Source of the DNA: Xiphydria camelus
Lineage: Eukaryota; Arthropoda; Insecta; Hymenoptera; Xiphydriidae
DNA length: 64,000 nucleotides
Direction of reading: 5' to 3'
Assembly: GCA_963678675.1 (NCBI GenBank)
Contig: OY783200.1
Coordinates: 9,912,917-9,976,916 of the forward strand
In this document: positions 42,963-54,420 of the stretch, one piece after another
Position numbering within the stretch: the stretch's first letter is position 1
Layout of the letters: every line of letters starts with the position of its first letter
Made by a program: the position numbers and the translations under genes
Notes under the pieces: model-generated
Databases searched by the model: none
What the model was told of the DNA's origin: nothing
The model's input: the letters and a program-made list of their open reading frames with translations, nothing else

Positions 42963-43201
42963 TAAAGGCTTCTGTAAATATGCGGTATTCGGCGAGTGCT
43001 GAGCAAGTGCTCGCCGATGTCAACGAGGCTTTAAGGTGGAGCCCGAGCATTCGGAATTTGGCGAGTACCGAGCGACTGCTCGGCGGACGCCGAGCGACAG
43101 CTCTATTCACCAAACGCCGAGTAGTATTGACTCGGAAAAGGTCGGTTCTTACCTGCGGCATATAAATAAGTGCAAACTTCTTCAATGTTCTTAACCCTTA
43201 A

Positions 43202-43823
43202 TTAGGCGCGCCCATAATTTTCCGCAATTGGTCACACGGTGTATTTCATACACCATAACAATTATTCTAAAATAAAGGTGTTATTATGTAAAAAATTCAA
43301 AATATATTGTAGAAAGTTCATCGGCTGAAGAATCACTGATGTTCTCTGATCCACTACTAATTTCAGAACCGCTGTTGTGATTGCTAACAGTGACTATTTC
43401 ATCGTCTAAATCGCTGTCGTCTTCGCATTCTATTTCTGCTGTGGGATCAGCATCTTCTATTTCTAACAAAGATTTCAGTTCAGTGGTCTGTCAATTTTTT
43501 TACGTATCTCTGTAGAACGTCATCCCTAAAAGCAAAATTAATATATCTACATTGATTACAAATTAAATTACCGTACGAACAAATTAAAAAATTATGATAA
43601 AAAAACTTACATTATTAGTCGCGCGGCGTATTTTAGACACCACCTTGTAAAAACTCCACATTCCTTATATTACGAAAGCTCGTGACACACTACAGATCAG
43701 TCTGCAAGTGGAGGACATATAGCCAGTAAGATACGTTGCGCGGTAGTGGGGGATACGTCGTTTTAGTAATGCTACCAGGCTTTGTTCGAGAATGGTGTAT
43801 ACAAAATACACCGGCGCGCCTAA
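43202..43823. mobile_element. piggyBac-type MITE (right-arm copy)
   Basis: TTAGGCGCGCC ends flanked by TTAA (43,198-43,201, 43,824-43,827); mirror of 4,892-5,512. Confidence 0.85.
43284..43490 (-). pseudogene. piggyBac-like transposase N-terminal remnant (right-arm copy)
   Basis: Mirror of 5,225-5,431, with the same acidic, serine-rich peptide and no catalytic core. Confidence 0.55.
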
Positions 43824-44249
43824 TTAAGGATTAAAATGCATGGAAGTTTCGGAGTTATTTGCAAAAGTCGAGAGAGAGCATCCTGAACGAATACTTCGGA
43901 AGCAGCGTTTACACATTGCTTCTTTAGTTGTAGCTGAATGTTATTCCCACATATGCATCGATGTAATATTACAAGTACATTTTTCAATTTTTATAATAGC
44001 AATGTTCCATCGCACCTCAAGCGGACGTCTATATCGGTTCTTACCGTTCATTATTATCGCGATAATTAAATTTAGAGTTAATCCCGCCATCGATCACAAT
44101 GGCGAGACGAGCGGTATGTTTCGGTGAATCTAGGCTATTATTGAGCTCGCAGCTCCGTCAATCTTTCCTGGAAAGGTTAATTATCGGATGTCGCAATTAA
44201 CGAGTCGCGATAAGCCACTTTTCGCAATATCCATACATTCAGGTAGAAG

Positions 44250-45064
44250 GAGACGCTACCGGCGACATTGATACATCCTTTCATAGTGAGTGAAGTAAAG
44301 CACGAACAGCGATGGATGAACAAAATATTCACAACTTTATTTTGTCCTTAACAGGTTGCAACATATTTAATATCGATGTATAGATCTCGGTCTTCGCAAT
44401 ATTTACACCGAAGCTCTTGCAGATGAAAACACTGTCAATTGTTTGCTGAATTTAAAAGAAACTAGAGAATCGACGATGAAAGAGTACGAAACTGAACGGT
44501 TTGAATTAAATAAGAAATACGTTTTTGACCCACTAGGAAGAAAACGTTTTTTTAATTTCAATTACAAGTCCGCGAAAGGAAAGCAATCTACAAGTGATGA
44601 TAAAAAAGTATAAATAATAACCAATAATACTACATTTCAACAATCATTTATGGTGGCATCACAACGTGAATTTGATCTGAGACAGTTCTTATCGCTTAAA
44701 ATACTTGATTACCCTACATATCTCTTTGAAGGGTTCTACAAGGAAAAAAACGAAATCAGCATTAGTAATCGAAATTGAAAGAGTGCATGCATGTGGAAAT
44801 AACACTTTTCAGCAAATAATAAAATCTAATCATTCGAAAGTTTGTATTTTCGATGGAATGTCACTAGTGCATAAAATTCAATTTCAAAAATGTAATACTT
44901 TCGGAGATTTTGCCACTGCATACGATCGGAAGAAACGAAACCGAAGCAAATTGTTATATCAAGTCCTTCAACTAAAATCCCGGCCGACTGCAAAGATTTG
45001 TTTTCTTCTCAAAACAAACTGCAACTTGTTCAATTTCTCTGCACGTATGCTCCAATTTTTTTAA
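44250..45064 (+). pseudogene. Decayed transposon-associated protein gene (right-arm copy)
   Basis: Diverged mirror of 2,680-3,388 with an extra 130 bp or so near 44,540-44,690 and different frame breaks. It keeps the FDGMSLVHKI and TFGDFATAYDRK blocks. Having the extra segment, it may be closer to the ancestral gene than the left copy. Confidence 0.4.
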
Positions 45065-45689
45065 AAATCAATGCTGTATCATCAATAGCAGTATCTATTT
45101 GAATGGGTATTTCGAGAAACGGTTCATTACCACTCGTCCGACTCGAGAAAGGTGGGGGACTGCGAACTCATTAGTAGTCTAGGTTCGCGGATACACAGAC
45201 CGCCTGCCTTGTCATTGTGACCGACGGTGGGATTAACCCTAGATTGGCGATTATAATGAAGTGGGGTGTGTTTACGACTATTCGTTTCCTTTGATGTGCC
45301 ACGAAAGACCGACAAACTACGGGAACGGCGAATACTTGGACGAGCACGACATTCGGCCATCGTCGAACAGCGAGCAACCCGTGTACACATTCGGGATTCG
45401 CCGAGCAGTCGCTCGGTGTTCGCCGAGTATCGAATGTCTACCCACCCTGTTTGATAACGGGAACCAAGCGAACAATATATTTGGCCATCGGCAAACAGCG
45501 AGCAACCCGTGTACACATGCGGCATTCGCTTAAAGCCTCGTTGACATCGGCGAGCACTTGCTCGGCATTCGCCGAATGCCACATGTATACTAGCACCTTT
45601 AGGTACGGAATTCAGGAAATCCTTAGCGTCATACTCCTTCCCGTTAGGTATGAAACTCGGAAAATACCTAGCGTCATCTTTTGTTCCAC

Positions 45690-45870
45690 CGTCATTCCTC
45701 CTCTAACCAATCAGGGCGTATCAAGTCAGTCCACGCTATCTACACCATTATCCTCATCCAGCCAATCAGGGCGTATCGCATCAGCCCACACTATCCCCAC
45801 CGTTTTGCAACTACAGTTAGATGTAAGATATATAAGCCGCTACCAAATGCGTAGTAATTAATGCATAAAC
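45690..45870 (+). promoter_or_regulatory. Candidate promoter: two CCAAT modules and a TATA box
   Basis: CCAATCAGGGCGTATCA at 45,707 repeats at 45,762 (offset 55 bp) with matching neighbours, followed by TATATAAG at 45,829-45,836, which predicts a start near 45,860. The next 500 bp have low coding potential and contain GTATGT/GTAAGT donor-like sites near 46,370-46,380, as expected of a non-coding first exon. The downstream gene was not identified. It could instead be an LTR or another transposon promoter. Confidence 0.5.
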
Positions 45871-46400
45871 GAAGTGTACCGCCTACCGTATTCAGTACAT
45901 TTAGTGTGCAAGTACTCTAACTTGTAATTAGACGGTTCGTCTCCATCTCAATCTCATCCGTTATCGTCAGGGACAACCGAGTCCCTGTACCGAGTCAATC
46001 GAACCTAAGTGTGCAGCGAAGTGTGTAGTGCCGTGTGTAGCACAGTGTCTTGTCACATCCAGCACATTCAGGTTGTACATCCTTCAACTTGCCGTTTGAT
46101 TCACGTAAGTGTATATCCGTTACATTTAGGTGACAAGTCAGTTAACGTGCCGCCCGAGGCATATCAGTGAAGTGTATCGTATACAGTGCATTCGGAACAA
46201 CTAATTGTAAACCACGGTTAAATCATCAAACTAGTGTACCTCTTTAACTCGAACATATTACCAATAATACAGTGAGTGCCGTGTTAACTCATTTGAATCA
46301 ACCGCTAGGATTAAATCACCTCACCACACGTTCAATCAACAGCTGAGAGCTTCAAAATCAGCCTTGCGGTATGTTTGGTAAGTAATCGTATCACGAACGA

Positions 46401-46459
46401 GTGTCTTCGGGATTTACGACCCCGCGGAGATCTAACATTAATCGTACAGCGCCCGAACA
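46401..46459. repeat. Third copy of the stem-loop motif
   Basis: TTTACGACCCCGCGGAGATC is enclosed by TGTCTTCGGG and CCCGAACA, with a shorter inner hairpin. The closing stem is kept while the inner stem differs in sequence from the copy at 16,799. Confidence 0.45.
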
Positions 46460-46509
46460 ACGGCAAAAACAGGAATTCAACGGTTAAAAGAGTTTCGTGA
46501 CAGGCAACG

Positions 46510-46760
46510 TGTAAAAAAACCAAAAGGTGTGGCCGCCACGCGCGGAAAAAGTGAAACTTCGATACTTATGGGTAGAAAAGAAAACTAAACAAGTAATCAA
46601 CAATAGTAATACCACGACGTTTCAAGATAATGTAGTTCAGATATAATTTTAAAAACAATAGTACTACTATGACATTTTTATTATGCCATGGTATTACTAT
46701 TGTTTTTAAAACCCCATTTGAATTAGGTACCCAGTAAGCACTAGTTTCCATATTGTGATC
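46510..46760. mobile_element. Hairpin MITE fragment (AACAATAGTAATACC type)
   Basis: A GTGTGGCCGCCACGCGCGG end like that at 12,209 is followed by a palindrome with AACAATAGTACTACTATGAC and GTATTACTATTGTTTTTAAA. A related hairpin is at 57,237-57,410. Confidence 0.55.
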
Positions 46761-46979
46761 AAGAAGTGCACTTTGAAATCTTGCCTAGATCTCTCCTCCC
46801 AATATCCGAATAAGTATCATTTATAGTAAACTAGTTGAAGAATAGTACATATAAGGATGTAATAAAAGTTTCCTAAAAGTACACTAGTTGTAGCGAATCA
46901 CTTAAATGCATGATGTGACTTCCTTTTGAGCTTTCAAAAGGAGTGCATCGTCAGGCTGTTTAATTCTATTATATAAGTA

Positions 46980-47310
46980 GTAACCATGCACAAGTACGCA
47001 AGAAGTATCCTTGCACTAGGTAACTTTTAGGTGCCTCTCTAATGTAGGAAAAGGTATTCTTTTACAGGCGCGTAAAAAGTAGCCTAGCACTAGGTAACTT
47101 TTAGGTGCCTCTCTAATGTAGGAAAAGGTATTCTTTTGCAGGCGCGCAAAAGTATCCCAGCACTAGGTAACTTTTAGATGCCTATCTCATGTAGCAAATG
47201 GTATTCTTCTGCAGGTGCGCAAAAAGTATCCTAGCACTAGGTAACTTTTAGGTGTCTAATGTAGAAAAATGTATACTTCTCTGCAGGTATACAAGAAATG
47301 TCCAAATTTC
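46980..47310. repeat. Tandem repeat, about 4 x 74 bp
   Basis: Units marked by GCACTAGGTAACTTTTAG start at 47,013, 47,087, 47,160 and 47,234. The last is degenerate. Non-coding. Confidence 0.85.
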
Positions 47311-47474
47311 TATATAATAATTTAAAATAGGAAAATAATTTTTTAGTAATATTTATTGAAATATAATAAACTAGATTAACTACACTTAATAACTACATTT
47401 AATAACTACACTTAATATACATACAGATTTATTATCACAGATCTACGGCAACAACTTCACTACAAACCCCGGCC

Positions 47475-47775
47475 TCTCGATGAAACGTCTTAAAATAATA
47501 CGGAAAAGTGTCTTATTGACGTAAAATAAGACGGTTAAGTGTATTAATCAGAAATTCAAGACACGAACAGTGTCTTATTCCAAGACGTTTGTCTGCCTTT
47601 TCTCAAAAAGACATTTATTTTCCGTCTAAAATCATAAGACACATAGTACTGTCTTAAGATAAAGACGCTTAATCGTCTTAAAGTAAGACACTTCTTCAGG
47701 TATAAGACATTTAAATGAATAAGTTGCTTAAAATAGTAAGACACTTACACAAGTAATACACTTCAAACGTCTTGT
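47475..47775. repeat. Array of GTCTTA/TAAGAC motifs (left cluster)
   Basis: More than a dozen copies of GTCTTA, TAAGAC or AAGACAC in both orientations within 300 bp. A matching cluster is at 54,235-54,420. Read as subterminal repeats of a DNA transposon that was split by the LTR element. Confidence 0.6.
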
Positions 47776-48146
47776 TACCTGTGACGTCAAGCATCATTAT
47801 TCACATGTAACCTTAGATATACAATACCCCGAAAAGTTTCCGGTTACCCTCAAAAGGGCTTTGAGTGAATGAAATTTGAGTGGTTGATTATATTGGAAAC
47901 GAAGCAAGATAGATTAAAAACCTTCAAACAAAATTTCATTTGACTGACAATTAAAGAAACACATCGAGCATGACAGTTCATTTTCACGTTGAATTCTATT
48001 CATTGTCAATGTCAACACATCAGCCGAATTTGTATCCTTTATTTCTTTTTATTATTTGTTAATACAAAAATATCTACATCAGCCGTATATGTCGCGTACC
48101 GCTTACAGAAAATTTGTACACTCTTTACTCAAGTATAACGCCGGTC

Positions 48147-48458
48147 TGTGGAGTCTCCGCAGCCGCTTCCAACCAGCGACAGCAGCCGATCCACAACGAG
48201 CGACGGCGTCGCCACCAGCAGACGACGGAAACAGGTCTTTCTCCCGCGCGAAGAGGACCTGCCGCCTCAGTTGGAGATCCGCCCAAAAAGCGCGCGCGTG
48301 ATCTCATTTTGAGAGAGAAGAAGAATGGACGAGTAGTGCTAAATAAAGGAGTGCTTTTTGTATCAGGCCGAAGCCAAATAAACGAAAATTCTAATTGTGG
48401 TGCTTCCCAATCCATAGTCTTGCTCATTGAAAAGCCCCTGTGGTAGGGAACCCCCACA
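48147..48458 (+). repeat. 5' long terminal repeat
   Basis: Begins TGTGGAGTCTCCGCAG and ends AACCCCCACA; contains an AATAAA-type signal in AGCCAAATAAACG. It differs from the 3' LTR at an A/G in that stretch and at a T/C in the GCCGATCCAC segment. Confidence 0.95.
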
Positions 48459-48461
48459 AAT

Positions 48462-48474
48462 TGGTGACCCCGAC
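48462..48474 (+). promoter_or_regulatory. Primer binding site for tRNA-Trp
   Basis: TGGTGACCCCGAC, 3 bp after the LTR, is complementary to the 3' end of insect tRNA-Trp including CCA, as I recall that sequence. Confidence 0.8.
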
Positions 48475-48570
48475 AAAAGGAATCCCGGACGAAAGGAATC
48501 CCCGACGTGAGGAATCCACGATTCCAGACAAAGGAAACGCAGACAAAGGAATCCATAAAAAGGGATCCCA

Positions 48571-49650
48571 ATGGTGCTGGATCATTCACCACCGCCGGAA
48601 CAAGTTCAACCACGAATCGGAGAAGCTCAAACAGCCAACCAACAAGAAATGGAACAACAAATTATCGAGTTACAGGCACAACTGCAACAATTAATGCAGA
48701 ACCAACAGGATGAAAATCAACCCAGACAAATCGATCAGGTAGCAGCCGTAACAACGTTCAAACTTGCCTCATTCTGGAAAACAAAGCCAATTCAATGGTT
48801 CCAACAAATAGAATCTGTCTTTCGACGCAGAGGCATTCGTAGCGATCAAGCGAAATACGACGCCGTAATCGAGGCGCTCGACTCGAACGCTATAGAGGAA
48901 ATATCAGACATTGTGGGGATCCCACCTGAGACAGGTAAATATGATCACCTAAGAGAAAACCTAATTAAACGTTTCACAGAATCATCCGAACGACAACTTC
49001 ATAAACTGCTATCAGAGATAGAACTAGGTGACAAAAAACCGACACAATTACTACGAATCATGAGAGAACTTGCAAACAATAAGGCATCAGACGACTTATT
49101 AAAGACAAGATGGCTCGATCTGTTGCCATCAAACACAAGGAACATACTAAAGGTCGTCCGAAATGCATCACTCACAGAATTAGCAGACATAGCCGACAGC
49201 ATCCTAGAAAATCACAGCAGCAGCTCATACGTCATGGCAACGTCAACAAGCACCAACAACAAAAGAAAAGCCGACACAGGAAAAGAGACGAAGGAGGACA
49301 GTGATAACTCACGCATCAGCAAGACAGAAAGTGACATCAGCAAACTAAAAGATGACATCAACGAATTGAAGGATCTCGTGAAACAAATGTTAAATATGCA
49401 AACAGATTTAAATGCGAGACGCCAAAACTACAGCGACAGGAGTCGACCGAGATCGCGATCGCAATTCCGCACCCACAACGAAGAAGGCAAATGTTACTTC
49501 CACACTAAATTTGGCACAAACGCATATAAGTGCATTAAACCGTGCACGTTCACCTCAACCAATGCAGCAGCAGCAGCAACAACAACAACAACGACGCCCC
49601 ACCTCAGCAGGGAAACTGATCACGCTGTCGTCAACAAAGGCGGTAGATGA
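48571..49650 (+). CDS. gag: Gag of the LTR retrotransposon
   Basis: A 359-residue structural protein of the virus-like particle. It has a Gln-rich coiled N-terminus (about 15-50), a capsid-like region around FKLASFWKTKPIQWFQQIES (about 60-210), a Lys/Asp/Glu-rich linker and a basic SR segment. A C-x2-H-x9-C-x3-C knuckle at residues 308, 311, 321 and 325 replaces the usual CCHC box. The ATG at 48,571 is the first in frame after the primer site. Intact. The last 240 bp overlap the pol frame. Confidence 0.85.
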   Translation: MVLDHSPPPEQVQPRIGEAQTANQQEMEQQIIELQAQLQQLMQNQQDENQPRQIDQVAAVTTFKLASFWKTKPIQWFQQIESVFRRRGIRSDQAKYDAVIEALDSNAIEEISDIVGIPPETGKYDHLRENLIKRFTESSERQLHKLLSEIELGDKKPTQLLRIMRELANNKASDDLLKTRWLDLLPSNTRNILKVVRNASLTELADIADSILENHSSSSYVMATSTSTNNKRKADTGKETKEDSDNSRISKTESDISKLKDDINELKDLVKQMLNMQTDLNARRQNYSDRSRPRSRSQFRTHNEEGKCYFHTKFGTNAYKCIKPCTFTSTNAAAAATTTTTTPHLSRETDHAVVNKGGR

Positions 49651-52600
49651 CAGCGACAACAACAACATCCAAGAGCACCGTCTACACATATACGACCGCA
49701 GAACAGGACAGAAATACCTAGTCGACTCCGGATCAGCAGTATCCGTAATACCAAAACAATCTATCAAAGAAAAGATGAACATAACATCATTCAAATTATA
49801 TGCTGCCAATTCAACGGTAATAAATACCTACGGATCACGCCTACAAACACTAAATCTTGGTCTTCGACGAGAATTCCGATGGCCATTCATAATCGCAGAC
49901 GTAAAGACAGCCATAATTGGCGCAGACTTCATCGGATACTACGGTCTACTCATAGACCTTCAGAAAAGGAAGTTAATCGACCCCCTAACAACCCTTGCTA
50001 CCGCAGGAGACATACAGCGAGCCGATGAACACAGCATCTCCACGGTACAAACCAGCCAGGAAACGAAAAATGTACAATATTGGGATTTACTAAAACAGTA
50101 CCCAAGTGTTACAACACCGACATTCAAATATCGAAACCAAAACTCACCAGACGCCGTACACCACATTATTACCCAGTGACTTCCAGTGCATGAACGACCA
50201 CGCAGGCTAGCGGGTGAGAAATTAAAAGCAGCACAAAATGAAATCAACACAATGTTAGAGCAAGGCATCTTACGACCATCGAACAGTCCATGGGCCAGCC
50301 CTCTACACATGCAAAAGAAAAAATCCGGAGATTGGAGACCTTGTGGCGATTACAGAAAACTAAACGCACAGACGATTCCAGATAGATACCCACCGCCACT
50401 CATCGAGGACCTATTTCCAAAGCTGCACAATAAAAAAGTATTTGCAACACTGGATCTAATGAAGGCATATTACCACATACCAATGGCCGAAGAACACATC
50501 CAAAAGACGGCTATAACTACCCCCTTTGGACTCTTCGAATTTCTAGTCATGCCATTTGGTCTAAAAAACGCGACACAAACGTTTCAAAGATTCATTGATT
50601 CAATATTTCGTGACCTAGACTTTGTATACTGCTATATAGACGACATCATTATAATTTCAGAATCACACGAAAAACACAAGAAGCATCTGCGCATCGTACT
50701 TAACCGACTGCAGGAATTCAATCTGATAATCAACGCAAACAAATGCTCATTAGGACAGACCGAGGTAATATTTCTTGGATACACGATCAATCAGGAAGGC
50801 TACAAACCACCAAAAGAAAAAATTGAAGCAATAACCAACTTCCCGAAACCACAAACGATCCAAGAGCTACGACGCTTCATCGGCATGATGAATTACTATA
50901 GACGATGTATTCCTCACGCCGCAGAACTACAAGCGCCACTCACCGGTTACTTACAGGACTCCAAGAAAAACGACAAACGAAAAATCATGTGGAACCCCAC
51001 ATCTGAAAAAGCTTTCGACGAATGTAAGCAAAGTTTAGCAACAATCACCACGACTACCTATCTCTCGCCGTCAGCAGAACTGGCATTGTCCACAGATGCA
51101 TCCGACGTAGCGATAGGAGCATCGTTGGAACAACTCATAGACAATCACTGGATACCAATCGGATTCTTTTCAAGAAAACTCAGCACAGCAGAAAAAAATT
51201 ACAGTACGTACGATCGAGAATTATTAGCCATCTATGCAGCAATCAAACATTTTCAACATATACTGGAATGCCGCAGATTTGTCATAAAGACGGACCACAA
51301 GCCTATAACATACGCATTTAAACAAAAAGCGGAGAAAGCTTCACAACGACAACTACGACAACTTGACTACATTTCACAACACAGCACAGACATCATACAT
51401 GTGAAAGGCGACGAAAACACTGTAGCAGACGCACTGTCAAGAATCAGCACCATCAACATGCCAACAATACTAAGCGCACAACTGATACAATCGTCACAAG
51501 AAAAAGACGACGAATTACAGAGTCTGTTGCAAAATAATTCCTCACTAAAACTACAAAGACTACAGGCAGAACCAAATGGAAACATTTACTGTGACATTTC
51601 TACGAACTATGTCAGACCATACATACCGAGAGAACTCCGAAAAATCGCCTTCGACACAATCCATGGGCTATCACACCCTAGTGGACGAGTCACAGCAAAG
51701 GAACTAAAAGAAAAATACATTTGGCCAGGAATAAAGAAAGATGCGCTGAAATGGGCACGAGAATGTCTCCAATGCCAGCGCGCAAAGATACAGCGACACA
51801 ATCGAATCCCACCAATCAACATCGACGTGCCAGATGCACGCTTCAATCATATAAACATCGACATTATAGTTATGCCACCAATAGACAATCACAAATATTG
51901 CCTAACAATTATCGACAGGTTCTCGAGATGGCCGGTAGCAGTACCACTCAAAGATGCCACTGCTCCCACAGTCGCCACGGCATTATTTAACAACTGGATC
52001 AGCTTTTATGGAACCCCGCTAACAATCACCACCGACTAAGGACCACAATTCGAGTCAGCATTGTTCAAAGCTCTCGCAAAATTCATCGGAGCAGCACGCA
52101 CTCGAACTTCGCCATACCATCCCGCATCAAACGGCATGATTGAACGATGGCACAGAACACTAAAAGCAGCATTAATGTGCAAACCAGATGTCCCTTGGAT
52201 CGACGTACTTCCATCAGTCATGCTTGGTCTACGAACCAGCCTAAAAGAAGATTTACAAGCATCGCCAGCTGAATTATTATACGGCACGCAACTCAGAGTC
52301 CCTGGCGAATTCTTTGTACATCAAGATCGTCCAGCAGACCCACAAGTATTTGTAGAACGGCAGCGAGAAATAATGCAGAATATTCGACCAACACCCACAT
52401 CTCATCATAACAAGACACGACTATTCAAATTAAAAGATCTCGACAACTGCACACACGTATTTCTACGATGCGACCACGTGAAAGCTCCACTTGAACCACC
52501 GTACATGGGACCTTACCATATCATCGACAGAATCACAGATCGACTATACAAAATCAACGTAAATGGTCAAGAAAAAAATATTTCTGTCGATCGCCTAAAA

Positions 52601-52861
52601 CCAGCATTTACTACCCACGACGACGTGCAACAAGACCTGGAAGCACCCGCTGAACCTCAGACGACTCAGCCGGTGCTCTCTAGGGGGGGAGTGGCTGTGG
52701 AGTCTCCGCAGCCGCTTCCAACCAGCGACAGCAGCCGACCCACAACGAGCGACGGCGTCGCCACCAGCAGACGACGGAAACAGGTCTTTCTCCCGCGCGA
52801 AGAGGACCTGCCGCCTCAGTTGGAGATCCGCCCAAAAAGCGCGCGCGTGATCTCATTTTGA
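49412..52861 (+). pseudogene. pol: Pol polyprotein with two in-frame stop codons
   Basis: One frame, +1 relative to gag, probably expressed by frameshift since no ATG is needed. Order: aspartic protease (DSG near 49,724), reverse transcriptase (YIDD at 50,633-50,644), RNase H (STDASD near 51,090), integrase zinc finger (51,640-51,780) and DDE core. TGA at 50,177-50,179 lies between protease and RT. TAA at 52,037-52,039 lies directly after the second catalytic aspartate of integrase. The last 55 codons or so run into the 3' LTR. This copy cannot make full Pol without readthrough. Confidence 0.88.
52681..52695 (+). promoter_or_regulatory. Polypurine tract
   Basis: TAGGGGGGGAGTGGC directly precedes the 3' LTR. 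The G run is the expected plus-strand primer, and it lies inside the pol frame. Confidence 0.7.
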
Positions 52862-53007
52862 GAGAGAAGAAGAATGGACGAGTAGTGCTAAATAAAGGAG
52901 TGCTTTTTGTATCAGGCCGAAGCCGAATAAACGAAAATTCTAATTGTGGTGCTTCCCAATCCATAGTCTTGCTCATTGAAAAGCCCCTGTGGTAGGGAAC
53001 CCCCACA
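52696..53007 (+). repeat. 3' long terminal repeat
   Basis: 312 bp, nearly identical to 48,147-48,458. Its first 166 bp encode the C-terminus of Pol. Confidence 0.95.
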
Positions 53008-53110
53008 GGTCACGAGGAAAAAACCGACGAGCGCACTCTACTGCACATGACGTGTACCGTTCGGTATACGGTTTTCGGCTCGGTTGGAACAGGGTTTAGC
53101 GTACTTTACT

Positions 53111-53287
53111 GGGGCCCCTTTCTCGAACTCGCTCGTATATTTGCGTGCACGCATCTTAGCGAATAGACCAATCAGGATCAAGTATTCCGTTGTCCGTAAC
53201 CCCACCACAACGGAATACTTGATCCTGATTGGTCTATTCGCTAAGATGCGTGCACGCAGATACGAGCGAGTTCGAGAAAGGGGCCCC
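53111..53287. mobile_element. Palindromic MITE with GGGGCCCCTTTCTCGAACTC ends
   Basis: Nearly perfect 80-bp arms (for example AATCAGGATCAAGTATTCCG and complement) around a short loop near 53,202. Target duplication not clear (TTTACT against TGTACT). Confidence 0.8.
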
Positions 53288-53420
53288 TGTACTGTTAGGT
53301 AACGGGACCTTCCCCTCCTTTTTCGACCTCACCTCAACTCACTTTCTGTAAAATTCAACGCGGTCAACAAGCACGTCATTTTCCGGAGGTGGTTTGCTGT
53401 GCATGTTTTGCTGTGCAAAA

Positions 53421-53843
53421 ATGTCGAAAAAAAAAGAAAAAACAGTGTTTTGTGCATTAAGTCAACGACGCAAGTGTGTTAGATTTCTCTCACGCGATAA
53501 TCAGCCTGACGCTAAAGTTGTGTTGGAAGAGTTTAAGAAATTATGTGCTCGCGATCCAGCATTGTTTGATGATAGCAAACACAGACATTATCATTCAAAA
53601 AAAACATCAAGCATCGGATATGTGGTATGATGCGGATGACAGCATAATTGATGACCATAGTGCTATGAATATTGTGCTGGTGCAGTCTCCAATGCAAATG
53701 CTATTGCCAACAACTAACCTAAAAGACAGCACAGGTGGGAAGGTTATTTACACAGAACCCGTCTCCAGTTGACAAGGTGGATGAACTTTTTGAGACTGAA
53801 GAAGCTGCGATAGTTATCTCGAACGAGTTGAAAAATACGGTAA
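53421..53843 (+). pseudogene. Basic N-terminal coding fragment, frameshifted
   Basis: ATG 53,421 opens MSKKKEKTVFCALSQRRKCV and continues through KVVLEEFKKLCARDPALFDD. At an A-run near 53,600 coding appears to pass to another frame (MWYDADDSIIDDHSAM) and then to a third (VDKVDELFETEEAAIVI), ending at a donor-like GTAAAT near 53,843. Unrecognised. The basic start recalls first exons of DUF4806-type genes. Two shifts suggest decay or unrecognised introns. Confidence 0.35.
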
Positions 53844-54234
53844 ATAAATTTTTATTTCATGTTGGAATAAATTTTGTTTTCTTAATTACCAGTAAAGTGA
53901 AAATAATAGAATTCTGGATTTTTCAATTAAATAACTAAAAATACCTTTCCCTTAGAGATATACATTCATCATTACTTCAATATTTTTATTAGTATTAGTG
54001 AAATTTTTTGACGCGATGTGTTTATTTCGGTGTTTCGATTTGTGAGAGCTGGATTCATTTTGTGGATTTGAATACATTTCCAACGAATTTCTTTAATATC
54101 GAACTTTATAATATTACTCTGATGAGAAAAATTATTACATTCGATGTTTATTGACTCGCCTGTAATGTATTCATATTGACTATGAATAATTTCGCGCTCA
54201 CATATACGTTTGAAAATTATACATTTGTGTATAA

Positions 54235-54420
54235 TTATTGTAAGACGTTTTTAGGGTCTTATATTCCAATACATCTAATCCGTCTTAGAGAGTATGAAAC
54301 GTTTGAAGTGTCTTATTGGAAGACACTTACAGTGTCGAACGTATTAAGACGGTATTAAACGTCTTAAAAGTGACCTCAAGTTTTAAGACATGTAGGTGTC
54401 TTAAAATAAGACGGTTGAGT
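54235..54420. repeat. Array of GTCTTA/TAAGAC motifs (right cluster)
   Basis: About ten motif copies, including AAGTGTCTTATTGGAAGACA and AAAATAAGACGGTTGAG, matching the cluster at 47,475-47,775. It directly abuts the stop codon of the reverse-strand DUF4806-like gene. Confidence 0.6.

Larger units (their letters stand above)
35229..45600. repeat. Right arm of the large inverted duplication
   Basis: Mirror of 2,131-17,478. It is about 5 kb shorter because it lacks the sequence equivalent to 6,719-10,733 and the MITE at 3,405-4,518. The inner boundary is upstream of gene copy 3; the outer boundary is the end of the GC-hairpin transposon. Confidence 0.92.
42963..45600. mobile_element. DNA transposon with GC-hairpin terminal repeats (right-arm copy)
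   Basis: Mirror of 2,131-5,748 without the TTG-flanked MITE. The inner end starts TTAAAGGCTTCTGTAAATAT; the outer end's complement reads AAAGGTGCTAGTATACATG. Left/right similarity is visibly lower here than in the gene region. Confidence 0.55.
48147..53007 (+). mobile_element. CsRn1-like Ty3/gypsy LTR retrotransposon, disrupted pol
   Basis: Two 312-bp LTRs (TGTGG...CCACA), a 4-bp target duplication GGTC (48,143-48,146, 53,008-53,011), a tRNA-Trp primer site, and gag and pol in overlapping frames. No env-like frame. The protease-RT-RNase H-integrase order is Ty3/gypsy. A Cys-His-Cys-Cys box in Gag and a tRNA-Trp primer point to the CsRn1/Kabuki group. The LTRs differ at about two positions, implying recent insertion. 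Confidence 0.95.

Noticed and set aside
48125..48613. 162-codon reverse frame across the 5' LTR and leader
   Set aside because: It overlaps the LTR, primer site and gag start on the opposite strand and has no domain.
53007..53111. env-like gene downstream of pol, making the element a retrovirus relative
   Set aside because: Pol runs directly into the 3' LTR, and no frame long enough for an envelope protein lies inside the element.
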